Origin: Branchiostoma floridae
Lineage: Eukaryota; Chordata; Leptocardii; Amphioxiformes; Branchiostomatidae
Direction: 5' to 3'
DNA length: 64,000 nucleotides
Assembly (NCBI RefSeq): GCF_000003815.2
Contig: NC_049994.1
Location: 12,776,662-12,840,661 of the forward strand
In this document: piece after piece, positions 1 to 11,523 of the stretch
Layout: each line of letters opens with the position of its first letter
How positions within the stretch are numbered: position 1 is the first letter of the stretch
Notes under the pieces: model-generated
Database searches by the model: none
Seen by the model: the letters and a program-made list of their open reading frames with translations, nothing else
What the model was told of the DNA's origin: nothing
Program-made: the position numbers and the translations under genes

Positions 1-270
1 GCTGTAACTGGCCCCTCCTCGCACCGGAGGAAGTTGGGCGGGCTGCTATAAGTGAGATTTAATCAGGCTACTACGGAGGCTTAGACCAAGACAAAATTTT
101 GTGTCATTATGGTTAAGAGATAATCACCCGCCTTGAGGGTGTATTGGTGTCATAATTCTTGCTCCTTTGCTATGACCACCTAATAAAACCAATGAGTAAA
201 CAAAGCGAAACTGGCACATGTATATACATTCCAATGTGAGTGCTATACGTGGAATCTCCAATTTCTATTA

Positions 271-463
271 TCATACGTAGCCTATCCAAACTGACCGGCA
301 CCACTGTGCTGCTTGGCCCAGTTCAGCTTGCCGCCCGTCAGCCCCTGGATTTGGCTCCAGGGCACCTCCCCCAGCTTCCCATGAATCAAAAGATGAATTT
401 AAATCTGTGTCTGAAATTTCTTGGGAGAAAAACGGCCGCGCTCCGTCCATATCGTGATCCAGC
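271..463 (-). CDS. possible terminal exon of an unidentified minus-strand gene
   Basis: On the minus strand an acceptor-like site (pyrimidine-rich stretch ending in AAACAG at about 464-469) is followed by 64 codons, including a TGA stop at 271-273. The peptide is Ser/Asp/Gly-rich (contains FFSQEISDTDLNSS) and matches nothing I recognise. A second minus frame is also open here and reads LTGGKLNWAKQHSGAGQF before a TAG. I cannot decide which frame, if either, is used, and I found no convincing upstream exon. Treat it as coding potential only. Confidence 0.22.
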
Positions 464-532
464 CTGTTTCAAAGATGAAACAGAAGAACAGAATGTCATC
501 CGCAAAATATGGGGTGTATATGTATCTCTCCT

Positions 533-655
533 TTTGATTGGTCAATGTCCTGTGTATCTTTCGTTCTGATTGGTCAATGTCCAGTATATCATTTTGATTG
601 GTCAATGCTGCCATACACCCCAGGAGATTATGTATCTGTCCTTGTGATTGGATTC
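533..655 (-). repeat. short tandem repeats carrying inverted CCAAT boxes
   Basis: GATTGGTCAATG occurs three times at about 536, 569 and 596, with a decayed fourth GATTGGATTC at about 646 and GATTAGTCAG near 762. On the minus strand these are CATTGACCAATC, which contains CCAAT. The copies are about 27-33 bp apart. They may be a promoter for a minus-strand gene or a plain minisatellite; no TATA box or start codon next to them decides the matter. Confidence 0.45.
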
Positions 656-1031
656 AAAGGAAGGGGGGTCAACAATGCCTTACGCTGAATTGAGAAGAAC
701 CCCCTACATTGTACATGTATTATGATAGATATACATGTAGGGCATATGAATCTCTCCTTGTGATTAGTCAGACTAAAAAAGGAGATTTCTTCAAATTTGC
801 TCACCTCACTACAGTACTATAACAATTACTGTAACAATTATAAATTCGGTTCATCAGCAGCCAATGTTGAAAATCTCAAATCAGCGCTTCCCTCAAAAAT
901 AAACACCACCAGTACAAAAGTCTGTGAAGGAGGCTACCATACTGCTACCTACCTTGCACACTCCTCTGCAGGCACAGTTTGCGGAGGGCGGGCTCTCCTG
1001 CGGCTACCTCTCCTCCTCGCAAACTGAGAGA

Positions 1032-1124
1032 TGGGCCTGACTGTGAAGACTGATGGACTGGTACAGGAGCTGGCCAGAGCTGCTGGGTGGCTGGGAGTGG
1101 AGTTCTCCTGGCCCATTGCCAGGT
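1032..1124 (+). CDS. possible exon, unidentified
   Basis: From an ATG at 1032 the frame encodes MGLTVKTDGLVQELARAAG and onward to WPIAR, then meets a donor-like CAG|GTAATC. A stop codon lies two codons upstream, so it would be a first coding exon or start at an acceptor (TGAGAG). I found no following exon with a compatible phase before the receptor gene. Weak. Confidence 0.2.
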
Positions 1125-2608
1125 AATCTGTAGGATACACCAGAGACTGGAGGCACCTGCAATGGGAAAGATTACAAAGTCAAGGTCAGTTGTCCCATTG
1201 AATATCATTTGCTTTTCTCAATACATATACATAGACATTACATCATATATGTATAAAGTGACATCGCATAATAGTACTTAACATGTATACACTAAAATTC
1301 AAAGTGTATAACGTTACACTTGAGATACTCATACTGCATTGCAGCTTTGCTACTGCTTATGCTTTAAAATTATACTTTCATAACCAAGCGGCAAGCACAC
1401 CAAATCATCCCTTCTCTTCTAGGTAAGTGCGTTGGGTTCTTCAACAGTTCTACGTGTGGTCTAATGTAGAGTTAGTGTTTGTAACTTTGTTGCATATTTT
1501 CTCATATTGCTGTGTGTGTGTGAGTGTTTCTGCCATTGCAAATCTACGCAACACACATAACGTTACAACACAGCATTACATACAGTACATTCAAACACTG
1601 CTATTTCGTCTAGGGGACTGGAAGGATCACACGGCAGGGGATATAAGAAAAAGTTGCTATTTTCTAGCCTAACATCTGCTTGAAGAAAAAAGTCAACAAC
1701 ACACCCACAAAACCCGGAAGTAAAATGGTTTCGGTCTGCCGTCTGGGTCTGCTTCTCGTACAATCAAGGCACGATCTACCCCAAGATTCACCAGCATTCA
1801 GTCATTTTTCTGATAAGGAAGGAGCTACAAAGCTCTCTTTTACAGAATTGATAGATCACTGCTTTCAAAGGATGGAAGAAAGCCTGGATCGGGTAAAAAT
1901 TGTGAGCTTCAAAACAGCATAAATTAATTTAAAACGACATCCATGAAAACTAAGACCTATCATGATTAAAAGGAGACGGGGTTCCTGGACAATTTACGCC
2001 AAGATTATCACTATATGTTACCTAGAAACTAACCCCTACCTTCTCAAGGACCTGCAAATCGTCTGACACCTCTTGCTTGTCCTGAATGGAGGGAATAAAG
2101 GTCGGGAAAAGTGTCGATCAGAATACACAGCTGCAACAGGACGCGTAGTGGACGCTACGGTAAACGCTAGACAATACCATTTTCACATTCTATGGGGGTG
2201 GGTGGATGAGCAAATGTAACAAATATTCTGAATGTAGGTAAATGTTATGATGATTAGTTATTAAAAAGTCAAATATTAAACATTAATATGCAAAATCAAA
2301 ATTTACAAAACTGTACAAAAATACTGACTGACTAAATAGGTATTTAGAAGCATGGAATGGTCACTGGTAAATGGTATATTCCGACACGCATCGTGCAGCA
2401 AACTGTTCGCGAACGCCTCCTTGTGGTGATATGTGAACTGCACTGCACGATCCTTTGCATTTTCAGAAAAGGATCAGTAAATCAGCTTAGGGGAAATGGT
2501 GTTCAGAGAAAGACTGTTGAAGTTGTTGATTGGTACAAGCACAAAATAAAGTTACAGTACATTTTGCCGCTTTTATCAAAATGAGTTGAGTACAGTATTT
2601 GACAGAAG

Positions 2609-2875
2609 AAGTTTATTTGCAAGTTCGTGCCCGAGGGCTAATTGCAACTACATACATAGTAGATATACAATGGACTGTTATGAACAATATTCTACTCTAA
2701 TACCAGTGTTGGCTATTTCTAAACAGGTTGGTTTTGACTTCTTTTTTGGAAGCAGAGGGAGAAGAAAAGCCCCACCTTTTAGTGAAATTTGTGGGTTCTG
2801 CGAATTCATGAGAAAAGTGGCTTTCTGTTCGTCTGCCAACATGTGGGGAAGTTGGGATAGGTCTTTGTGGCTTCT
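2609..2875. repeat. interspersed repeat, copy 1
   Basis: About 265 bp closely resembling 35406-35660: both contain GTGCCCGAGGGCTAATTGCA, TTGGCTATTTCTAAACAGG and a purine-rich block ending in AAAGCCCCACC. At the second site the same sequence lies inside an element with long terminal inverted repeats. Here those ends are not seen, so this looks like a truncated copy. Open frames through it are not genes. Confidence 0.7.
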
Positions 2876-3057
2876 CTAAATTGAGTGATTCTTTCGGTTT
2901 GGTTGAATGAACATTTGGAAATAAAATGTGTTTCATCATTTATTCAGCTTCACAGGTTAGAGATCATTAGATACAATCTAAGGGATTTCGGCAACAGAAA
3001 TCTAGTTTCTCTACGAGGCCGACTCCCCAGTACAAGTATGTAAAGTCTTCAGGCCTT

Positions 3058-3191
3058 AATCTCCAAGCAGATCCTGCGTGGGATAAGCTAGGCAATATGT
3101 TGGCCACGCGGCAATTTACTCCTCTGTCGGCTAAACTCCTTCCTCAACTTATGTTACTGTCTTATGCACCGCAGGATCTGCTTGGAGATTT
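3058..3191. mobile_element. MITE-like foldback element, AATCTCCAAGCAGATC family
   Basis: The two ends are inverted repeats: AATCTCCAAGCAGATCCTGC at about 3059 and its reverse complement GCAGGATCTGCTTGGAGATT at about 3172-3191. The middle is about 90 bp. A second copy lies at 55102-55242, and the end sequence recurs in the tandem repeat at 22370-22950. There is no coding capacity, as expected for a non-autonomous element. Confidence 0.75.
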
Positions 3192-4429
3192 TTCAGACCT
3201 CGATACAAGCAAGGACGTCCTTGGTACAAGGGTAAATGATTACGATAAACAAGGCTGACATCACCGCATGACAAGGATTTTACGTCAAACCGGATGTTGA
3301 CACCTCTTGTGACATTCACACTATCAATGTGAAGTTATTGCTGTATCCACTAGGAGGAATCTGACTTTAACCTTCATGGTGTGTCAGAGCAGTGGCTGTT
3401 TACTTAAAGCAATCCTGCAAGCGACCTCATCCCCCACGGGTACACTCCGGCTGCGTTCGACACCCCGACGTGAGGGTTAGGGGTGCCGGAATGTAGGCAA
3501 CGCGAGGGGTACACATCGTCAATGTCAAATACAATGTCAATGGACGTCGGATACTCTACCAAACAGAATCCTTTGTAGCGAAATAGACCATTGTTTTGAG
3601 TATAACAAGTTCATAGATAATAGGTAAAGGTTCAGGTCCGGACCTGGACCTGATCGTCTGGAACTGAACCGTATCTGTGTCTCGGTATTTTCTGTACCGG
3701 TACCCACCCCTAGTACACATATATTAGAGGCGTCGGAACAAATGCTCATAAACATATTTTTTCGCGGCATTGAAAGTTGAACATTCATTGTTCGAAATGC
3801 CTATCAGTCTCACGGTATATTGAAATTGTGGCCCATTTGAAACTATCTGGGTACGGTCTGTCACAGATTTTTCTTTCTTCCTTTTTGCCCACTTTCTAGT
3901 CTCAATTTATTTCCTTTGAAAAACAAGACCCGGGAAAATTGAAGTTGTGTGACAATCGTGTCTGTCACAGTCGTTATATCAGGGACCTTTTCCTTCCAAG
4001 GGCGTTTAACTATGTAAGGATCCCTAGCTTGTTTTGATACTTTACCCTCCCCTTATATGCTTGAATATCACATATCATATTCATGTACATACGTCATTAA
4101 TTTTCGACCCAGGAAGGATTCAATTTCTCTTATATAATTAGCGCGGTGTTGATAGCTGTAGCAGGGGTATGCAAAAAGCATTAATTCAGGTATCATTTCG
4201 GCCTTCAACACTGGTTTTAGGTTTCTTTGCTGATTGGATTGCCTCAAACAAATGTGCCTCGCCAATTTCATAATGTTTGTGTATGTTTTCACCTCTAACA
4301 ATGCAAAGAAACAAATATGACCCGTTGATTTCATAATGTTTGTGTATGTTTTAGTCACCGGTCATTGATCTAGATCTGTGCGCCTATTTTATCACGACAG
4401 GGCTGCGATAGGCATAAATAGGGGTGCCT

Positions 4430-5520
4430 AAGCATTTGCACGAACCCTACGAGATTCGTACGAACATTATGTGGATACGCACGAATCTTATGCGATTTGC
4501 ACAAACCTTTTGCGAAATTCAGCCAATGGCCCGGGTCACGTCAAAAAGGATGATTCTTCCCAACCAATCATTGATGACCAAAACGAAGGAACACGGACTA
4601 TGAACGCTGAGCTTTTGCTCTGCTAATGTTTTTTTTACCATGTATATGTAGTGATATATGTAAATAGACTTATTAGCCGGGACTCGATGTAAAAAAAAAA
4701 CAACTGTATCTCTGTTACTAGTATATATTGTTTGACTCTTACCTGCCTCATGACCTCAATGAAAAGCGGCCTGCAGGCCGATTCGAGATTCTCATGAATA
4801 AATAAAGATTCAGCCAAACAAACAAACCGTTGAGTACATTGGCATACTATGTGATAGAGTCGATTCCATATTACCGAGAGGGTGTTTCTTGCCTTTTGTT
4901 CCAACATTTTGGAAATCTTTGTAACAATCTAACTGTGATAAGTAACTGTTTAGAACTATTTATAACATCAATGTGACGTTCTAAATATTTTTATAGCATT
5001 CAAACATGTTAGAAACATTTCTAACATCAAATACATAATATCTGTTAGTTTCTAAACTGTTCCAACATAGATGCATCATTTGTGATCACATGTTCGAACA
5101 TGGAAACAATATGATGAAACTGGGTCAGTGGGCTGGGAAGAGGGCAATTCACACATCCCTGCCAAGTGCAGGAAATTATGTCTGTCTGCCACCTTCTCAC
5201 AAAAGACTCACCATTGTATACTAAAGAAAATCTAAAAATACAATAGCCAAACAAAGGACCAAGCTTAGCAGCTTTGTTTATGGGGTCAATAAAAGTTTTT
5301 ATGGAGAGAAAAAATGACACAAAATGTTGGAACATGTTGGAACAGTAAAAAAAACACATAGATGTTTGAAAATTGTTCTAAATAAAGAGATAATTATATC
5401 ATTACTTTCCCAAATGTTCCAACAAATATAAAAAGGTTCAAACATGTTTAAACTTTCATTTTGAAATGTTTGAACAATTTCGAACTTAAGTGACTGAAAT
5501 GTTCTTTTACTCAAAATAGT
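4430..5520. repeat. low-complexity region with recurring short motifs
   Basis: At 4436-4520 an imperfect tandem repeat of GCACGAAYCTTATGCGAT-like units occurs. From about 4900 to 5520 variants of GTTCCAACAT, GTTCGAACA and GTTCAAACATG recur many times on both strands, including ATGTTGGAACATGTTGGAAC at 5323-5342. No exon with plausible splice sites is visible. I see nothing else in 3800-5890 apart from ordinary AT-rich DNA. Confidence 0.4.
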
Positions 5521-5899
5521 TCAAACTTATTACAAATATTATTTCAAAACCATCTCGGTGACTTGGAATTGACTCTACTACTAGTATTTTAGGAAATTGA
5601 TTGTATTCCTACTTCCTAAAAGTGAAAAAGACCTGGCTTCTTCAGTGGTTAGTGACGTAGCTTACATCCGCCAGAGCGTGGGTACTCACACGAGGCAAGA
5701 TTCGCGGTTTGACAACAACACCGGACACAATTATCTTAATGGATAGAACGTGGTAATTACAGACACTGATATGTAATTTATATTTGATGCGTGACGATAG
5801 GTGCTAACACTAACATAAATAACGGGTGTCGGAAATTTCTTGGACATTCGTCAGCTAAGCGCAGACCCTGTGAAGACCAGAAAAACGGACAGATCCGGC

Positions 5900-7526
5900 A
5901 TGAGACGAAGAGGTAAGGATAAAATCTATGTGTTTCTATCCTATGTTTTTCGTGACTGAACAATTTTGGCACTGCTGGCATGTTAACCATGTTAATCTTT
6001 GCTGATATGTGCTCCACTGGAATATATAAGGTAATCGTTTTTACTTCTATTTATCTTCATAGGTCGACAACAAAACTGTCGCCAGGAACGGCCACTGGCT
6101 CCAGTTGTTTACCTTCTCCTGGCTGCCTTAACCGTTTTTACCTTCCACTTGATCTCAAAGTACGTTGGAGAAACTTTCTTTTGGAAGCAAAAGCAGGAAA
6201 CTCCATCAACGTCACCCACGGCACCAGAGGCTACCCCTCCACGGGTGTCATCGGTTCACAGCCGCGACGCCGAGGCAGACTTACCCCGCCATCGCCGTTC
6301 CAGTCCTCATGATTGGAAGGGCGACGACAACCGCTACGAGCAGATCGAACAAGACACCAAAGAAGTGGCCTCATTCTCTGTCGACAAGAATGCCCCGAGT
6401 TACAACGTCAGATTAAGCAAGGGCAAATCAGCGGAAATAGCATTGGCAAAGATGAAAGAACCCCCCGATTCCACTGTCATCATTGGAGGCATCCTCAATA
6501 ATGGCCAAATCACGACGAGCACACCACCCGACAAGCAACAAGTCATCGTCTCCTCTACAACAAATGATGACCAATACGACCACAAACAGGTAGGAGCTTT
6601 GACCCAAAACAAAGCGTTCTCAGAAATCCCCACGGTCACAAAGATTGCCAACGCCAATGACAAGAAAGTTCGCTCGAATCTCTTCGGGAATCCACGTGAT
6701 CGGCAAGTTTTGAAAGAACTCTCCTCTTCCATCGTAGATGACGCCCAATTTTCTACTGATGACGTCAACATGTCACCAGAAGGCACAGAAGAAGAGTTCT
6801 TGGACTTGAAACACGGACAGTTTCAACCCGTGTTTCAACGCTCAACAGAAGAGATAGGAGAGAAAGAAAACGAAGAAATTCCTGTGGCCCTCTACAAAAA
6901 AGACAACCTGAGGGACAAGATACAACCGTCTTCAAAAGATGAAGGGCTACAGAGCATCCACGCCAGTGCTCACACATTCGATTACATTGACGAGCTTCTA
7001 ACTCACGCTGCCAAGAAATCAGAAGCCCATGGACTACCGGGTACGGACGCTTTTTACGAGACAATGCCTTGCGTTGTTGAAGATGACAACACCTTGAAAA
7101 ATCATCCAAGCAAACGTTCAACATATGTCCGAGAAATGGTCGATAATCAACACAGCAAAAATCTCAAAGAATCGACCAAAAGCAACGCAAATCAGACCCC
7201 TGCATCAAGTGGTCGTCCCAAGTCCAGGTATCCGCGAGAAGTTGGCAATCTACTTGTTGAAGAAAGTTCAGGGGAGCAGCCCACGACCCTTCTAACAACA
7301 CCAGGGCCTCAGAACTCAACCGCAGGCAAACTTTTCAGCGGCGCCAGTACTGAAGGATCCAAAGCGGAGGATGTTACTCAGATGTTGCACTCCACAGGAC
7401 AACCAAATGCGATTGCAAGTACTGTAGAATCCACTGAAAGCAGCACAGCGATTACCACCATTGGAACACTTGTAAACTCATCCCAGTACACGGCTATGAG
7501 CACAACGGCAACCACCCATGCACCAG
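5900..7526 (+). CDS. receptor exons 1-2: N-terminal anchor and disordered stalk
   Basis: Exon 1 (5900-5912) encodes only MRRR plus one base, followed by a short 150-bp intron. Exon 2 opens with a basic stretch and a ~20-residue hydrophobic segment (LAPVVYLLLAALTVFTFHLI) that could be an uncleaved signal anchor or a signal peptide with a long n-region. Then come ~450 residues rich in Ser, Thr, Asp, Glu and Lys without Cys clusters, which looks disordered and probably glycosylated. RHRR at residues 80-83 is a furin-type motif and could release the ectodomain. The donor CCAG|GTAAGT leaves phase 1. The start was chosen because it is the only upstream ATG that joins by GT-AG in frame. Confidence 0.72.
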
Positions 7527-10500
7527 GTAAGTACTTTACCTTCGTTATATATAATTACCTTTACAATTGTTGTACCCAGAAATCTCCTCCAGACGACCAC
7601 TCAGGGGGACGACAAAATCTGGTCTTTGCGGTTTGGTGGCCTGTTTGGATAGGATTCTCTTAAAAACATGTCAATGGGAAAATTATATGAAGAACAGCAA
7701 AATAGTGGTCACATTGTACGGGCAGTCCTGCTGTAGAAGTGGTCTCTAGTACAGGTTTGATTATACGGATATGTACAGAGCGTATTTCCCTGCTGTAGAT
7801 AATAGAGATGTAGTAGATCATAGATGATGTGTCAGATGCTGATATTTACCTTCGTCAAGAAGGTTATATTTTGGGTAGCGTTTGTTTGTATGTATGTATG
7901 TATGTATGTAGAAGACCAGAATAACTCAAGAACGCCTGGATGGATTGTATTGATATTCGGTATGTGAGTAGGTCTTGGTGAGACCTAGAAACGATTAGAT
8001 TTTGGGCCCCCTAGCAACCTGTTATGGTACTGCAGCAGAACTTCCTGGTTTGATATCTCAAGTTCTGAACATGCTATGGCCATGATTTTTTAGTGGTAGA
8101 TAGCTCTTGATGCCGAGAGTCGGTGGTGTATGTTTGGGCCCCCTAGCGGCTTGTTTTGGAACTGCAGAGCAGGTTTAGTGTCAGACTTTAAAAGGGAATA
8201 ACTCAAAAAGAGGTTAACGAATTGTTATGATTTTTGGTATGTGGATATAGTAAGTGATGCTTCATATAATGACATATTAATTATGCAAATATTTATCTAA
8301 TTTGCATAATTAATTATGAAATTTTATGAACATGCTCAGTTCCAGTATGGGACCATTGCAACATGTGACACCTGTAACTGAGAAGGAGAAGAATATTGAT
8401 TGATATATATGATGCAAAATAAATACCTAATTTGCATAATTAATGAGAAAATGCTACAATTTTATTGTCGTAAATGACAGTAACTTCTTACTTGTAGCAT
8501 TTGGAAGTTATGTACAGGTGAACATCGTTGAACATTAATTATGCAAATGAGGGTCTCATTTGCATAAATTATCAGAAAATGCGATAAAAGCCTTCTTTCT
8601 TAACATAGATTGTGTACGTCTGGTGTCTGGTAGAGGAGATGATCAACTGATACAATTTATGTAAATAAGAACCTTATTTGCATAATCAATGATAAACAAT
8701 TAAAGCAGCAGTTGTAAAGAAAGGTAGGATTATTTGGCGAAGGTATGGGGTCGTGGAACTCTAGTCTTATGTATTTACATAGTCTTATTTCTTAGTTGTA
8801 TTTTATTGTCTGTAGCCCCACTTTGGCCAATGACAATCATTTGCTTACAAATCAGCTCATGTGCCTTCTATTTTCTTACATTCTTTAGGCAACACCCATC
8901 GATGGTTAAATGTTTCTCCGTACTGGTCTGTACAATACAACGTTGAGAAGTGGCGGGATCGAGCGTGGAAGGCTCTAGACGGGAACCCGTCTGCAGTTTG
9001 GCTGGTATCCCACACTGTACCTTTGGTTGTGGACTTCGGATCGCCTCACGAACTGTTACAGATACGCATTACGTACAAGGAAAACCAGCACGCAGTTACC
9101 GGGTACAACATATATGTAACAAACGGACCGCACGCACAACGAAAGCAAGTGCAGTGGACTCATGTTCTGAGTACTCCAAGACAAAACATAAGCGCCGGGG
9201 AAGACGAAACCATCGACGGATTTTCGGGCATCGGTCGCTCGTGGAAACTGGTTTTCTTACATAACATCAGTGCCTGGGAAAGATGGTGTAGCGGAACGTA
9301 TAACTACAGAAATAGAGTTTTAGTGCAAAAGGTGGATTTCTTTGGTTCCAAAGGTAAGCCAACTTTATCCTTCACTCACAGTTTCAAGACACACGCATCC
9401 AATACCCAGGCGGGCAAAGATCCTCTCTTCTTCAGGTTCAACGAAGGTGGCCAACATCGTCATTTCGATGAATCTGATTTGGGTCAGGGGCCAGATTTTT
9501 GCTCCTAACGGTTGCTGGTACGGATGGTATTGGGAGGGGGGGGGGGGCAGGGGTATACTAGTGGTTACTTGATTTAAAGTATAATGATGCTAGCATATGC
9601 TGCGGTCCCGTTGCACTGGTACCCGTCGCGGATGTAGCCTCGGCCAGGCTTTAGCTATATAGAAGCCACAAATTTGCTGAATTGTAGCGGTACCTCCCGC
9701 GGTGTTCTAAAGATCAGGTCACTACATCTATTTGTAGCCGGGTCCCGGTTTGATTTTAACTGTTCGAGTCCCTGTTTGATTTTTAAAAATCAGGGGCCCC
9801 GTCCATGCCCAAAATAGTCTGGTAGCCGCACGGGACCCATAAAGTGCTAAAAAAACAGTCCGTAAACTACCGGGAGATGCCCCTTTTTTCCCTAAAAAGA
9901 ACCGTAACATTACAAGTGTGCATTGACAATATACAAATTCAAATCGTATAACTCAATAGCTAGTTTTACTACACGATACAGATATTAGCGTTGTCTCCAA
10001 TACCTCCATTGTGGCTTTGTGGACTCTGAAGTAAAATATTTGCAAAATATGTACAAGAGCCGAAAGTAACGCTTTCTAACCAGATTTCATAATACCATTT
10101 GTTTTGATGTTGTGTTTTGTTTATGTTTTACCCCTACAATTGAAAGTCACCGGTGGAGAGATGGACATCCCAGTCGGTCAGTGGCTAGTAGGCCACGCAT
10201 ATCGTCCACAAGTCCGAGAATACACGGGAGAGGGTGAGGACAACGTCGTGATGGAGGGTATACACAGTCTTGGACACAACTCATTTACTCCATGGAAACC
10301 GGTAGGAAAACCTCGCTACTACAATAACTGGTTTTTCGTCCTGGACTATCGCGCCAGTCACACCATGACGAAGCTACGGATTCTCAACGACGGCTGCGAC
10401 TGGAACCACGACGTCTGGGCCTTTACACTGCAGTCATCCGTCACGAGTAACCCCTACAACTGGACACACGTGCTAACCGTTACTGACGTGGCAGCGAACA

Positions 10501-11491
10501 CCTCCCTCCCGCAGTACTACGGCGGTTTCTCGGCGTCGGGCCGCTACTGGAAGGTCACCATAACGGCCACCTATTCGGGCTGGGAGCCTTGGCTGAGACT
10601 GTTTCACCTGTATGGAATCAAAGGTATTTACCAAAATATTTAGATCTGACATCTTTGATAATGATAAGATTGGTAAGTACATTAAATATTGCTTGCTTAT
10701 TAGAAAATATGATTAACACGTTTAGTCGTACCTAATTGTATAAAGAGTTTTGTTATCCTATGTCCTTTAGTCAGTAGAATTTTAATGTTAATTTAGTATC
10801 CCTTTTTGGTAGTTTGTAGTCGACCATACGAAAAGTCATTATACGTTTTGTCGTGTCATTTAAGCTTCTTATCTGATCCTTATTAATGAAAGTTTATCTG
10901 TGTTCTTAGTTAATGCCAGGCTCACTTTTCCATCGGTCAGTTGCGGAATGAAAAAGTATGATGTAATAGACAAAGCACATGAAAAAACACGCACTAATTT
11001 GTATGATTTAAATATGTCTTCTTTTAGATACACAATTTAATTTTCGTATAAGCAATTTCCCTTCCGGGCCCCAGTTTGGAAATGTGACCTCGGTATAACA
11101 TATCTTAAAGTTAAAACTTGTAAACGTTTGACAGTCCCATATTCTAACAAATGCAATGATTTTTGATTCCAGACTCACCGTACCTCTGCAGGGACATGGA
11201 TCTATTTAGTTTTGACCCCGTAGTACGAGGGCCTACCTCGAGGTACACCAAAGACCGGGTGAGAAAATCATTCTTCTTCTTTCCTTACTGCTGAGCCCCT
11301 GTAACAAGGATGGCTAGCAATGTTCACTTTCTATTACGTACCATCGGGCATCACTGTTTTCTTGAATGAATGAATAAATGAATGGATGGATGGATGAATG
11401 AATGAATGAATGAATGTGTGTTTCAGTGGCTTATTTTACCATTATTGTGCAATAAAGGCGATTATTATTATTATTATTATTATCATCATCA

Positions 11492-11523
<32 letters not shown>

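Noticed and set aside
3537-3788. Minus-strand frame with GTGTENTETQIRF
   Set aside because: The underlying GGTTCAGGTCCGGACC / GGTACCGGTACC text recurs near 30600 and 31800, so it is repeat sequence.
10473-10682. Minus-strand frame over the second F5/8C exon
   Set aside because: A shadow of the well-supported plus-strand exon.
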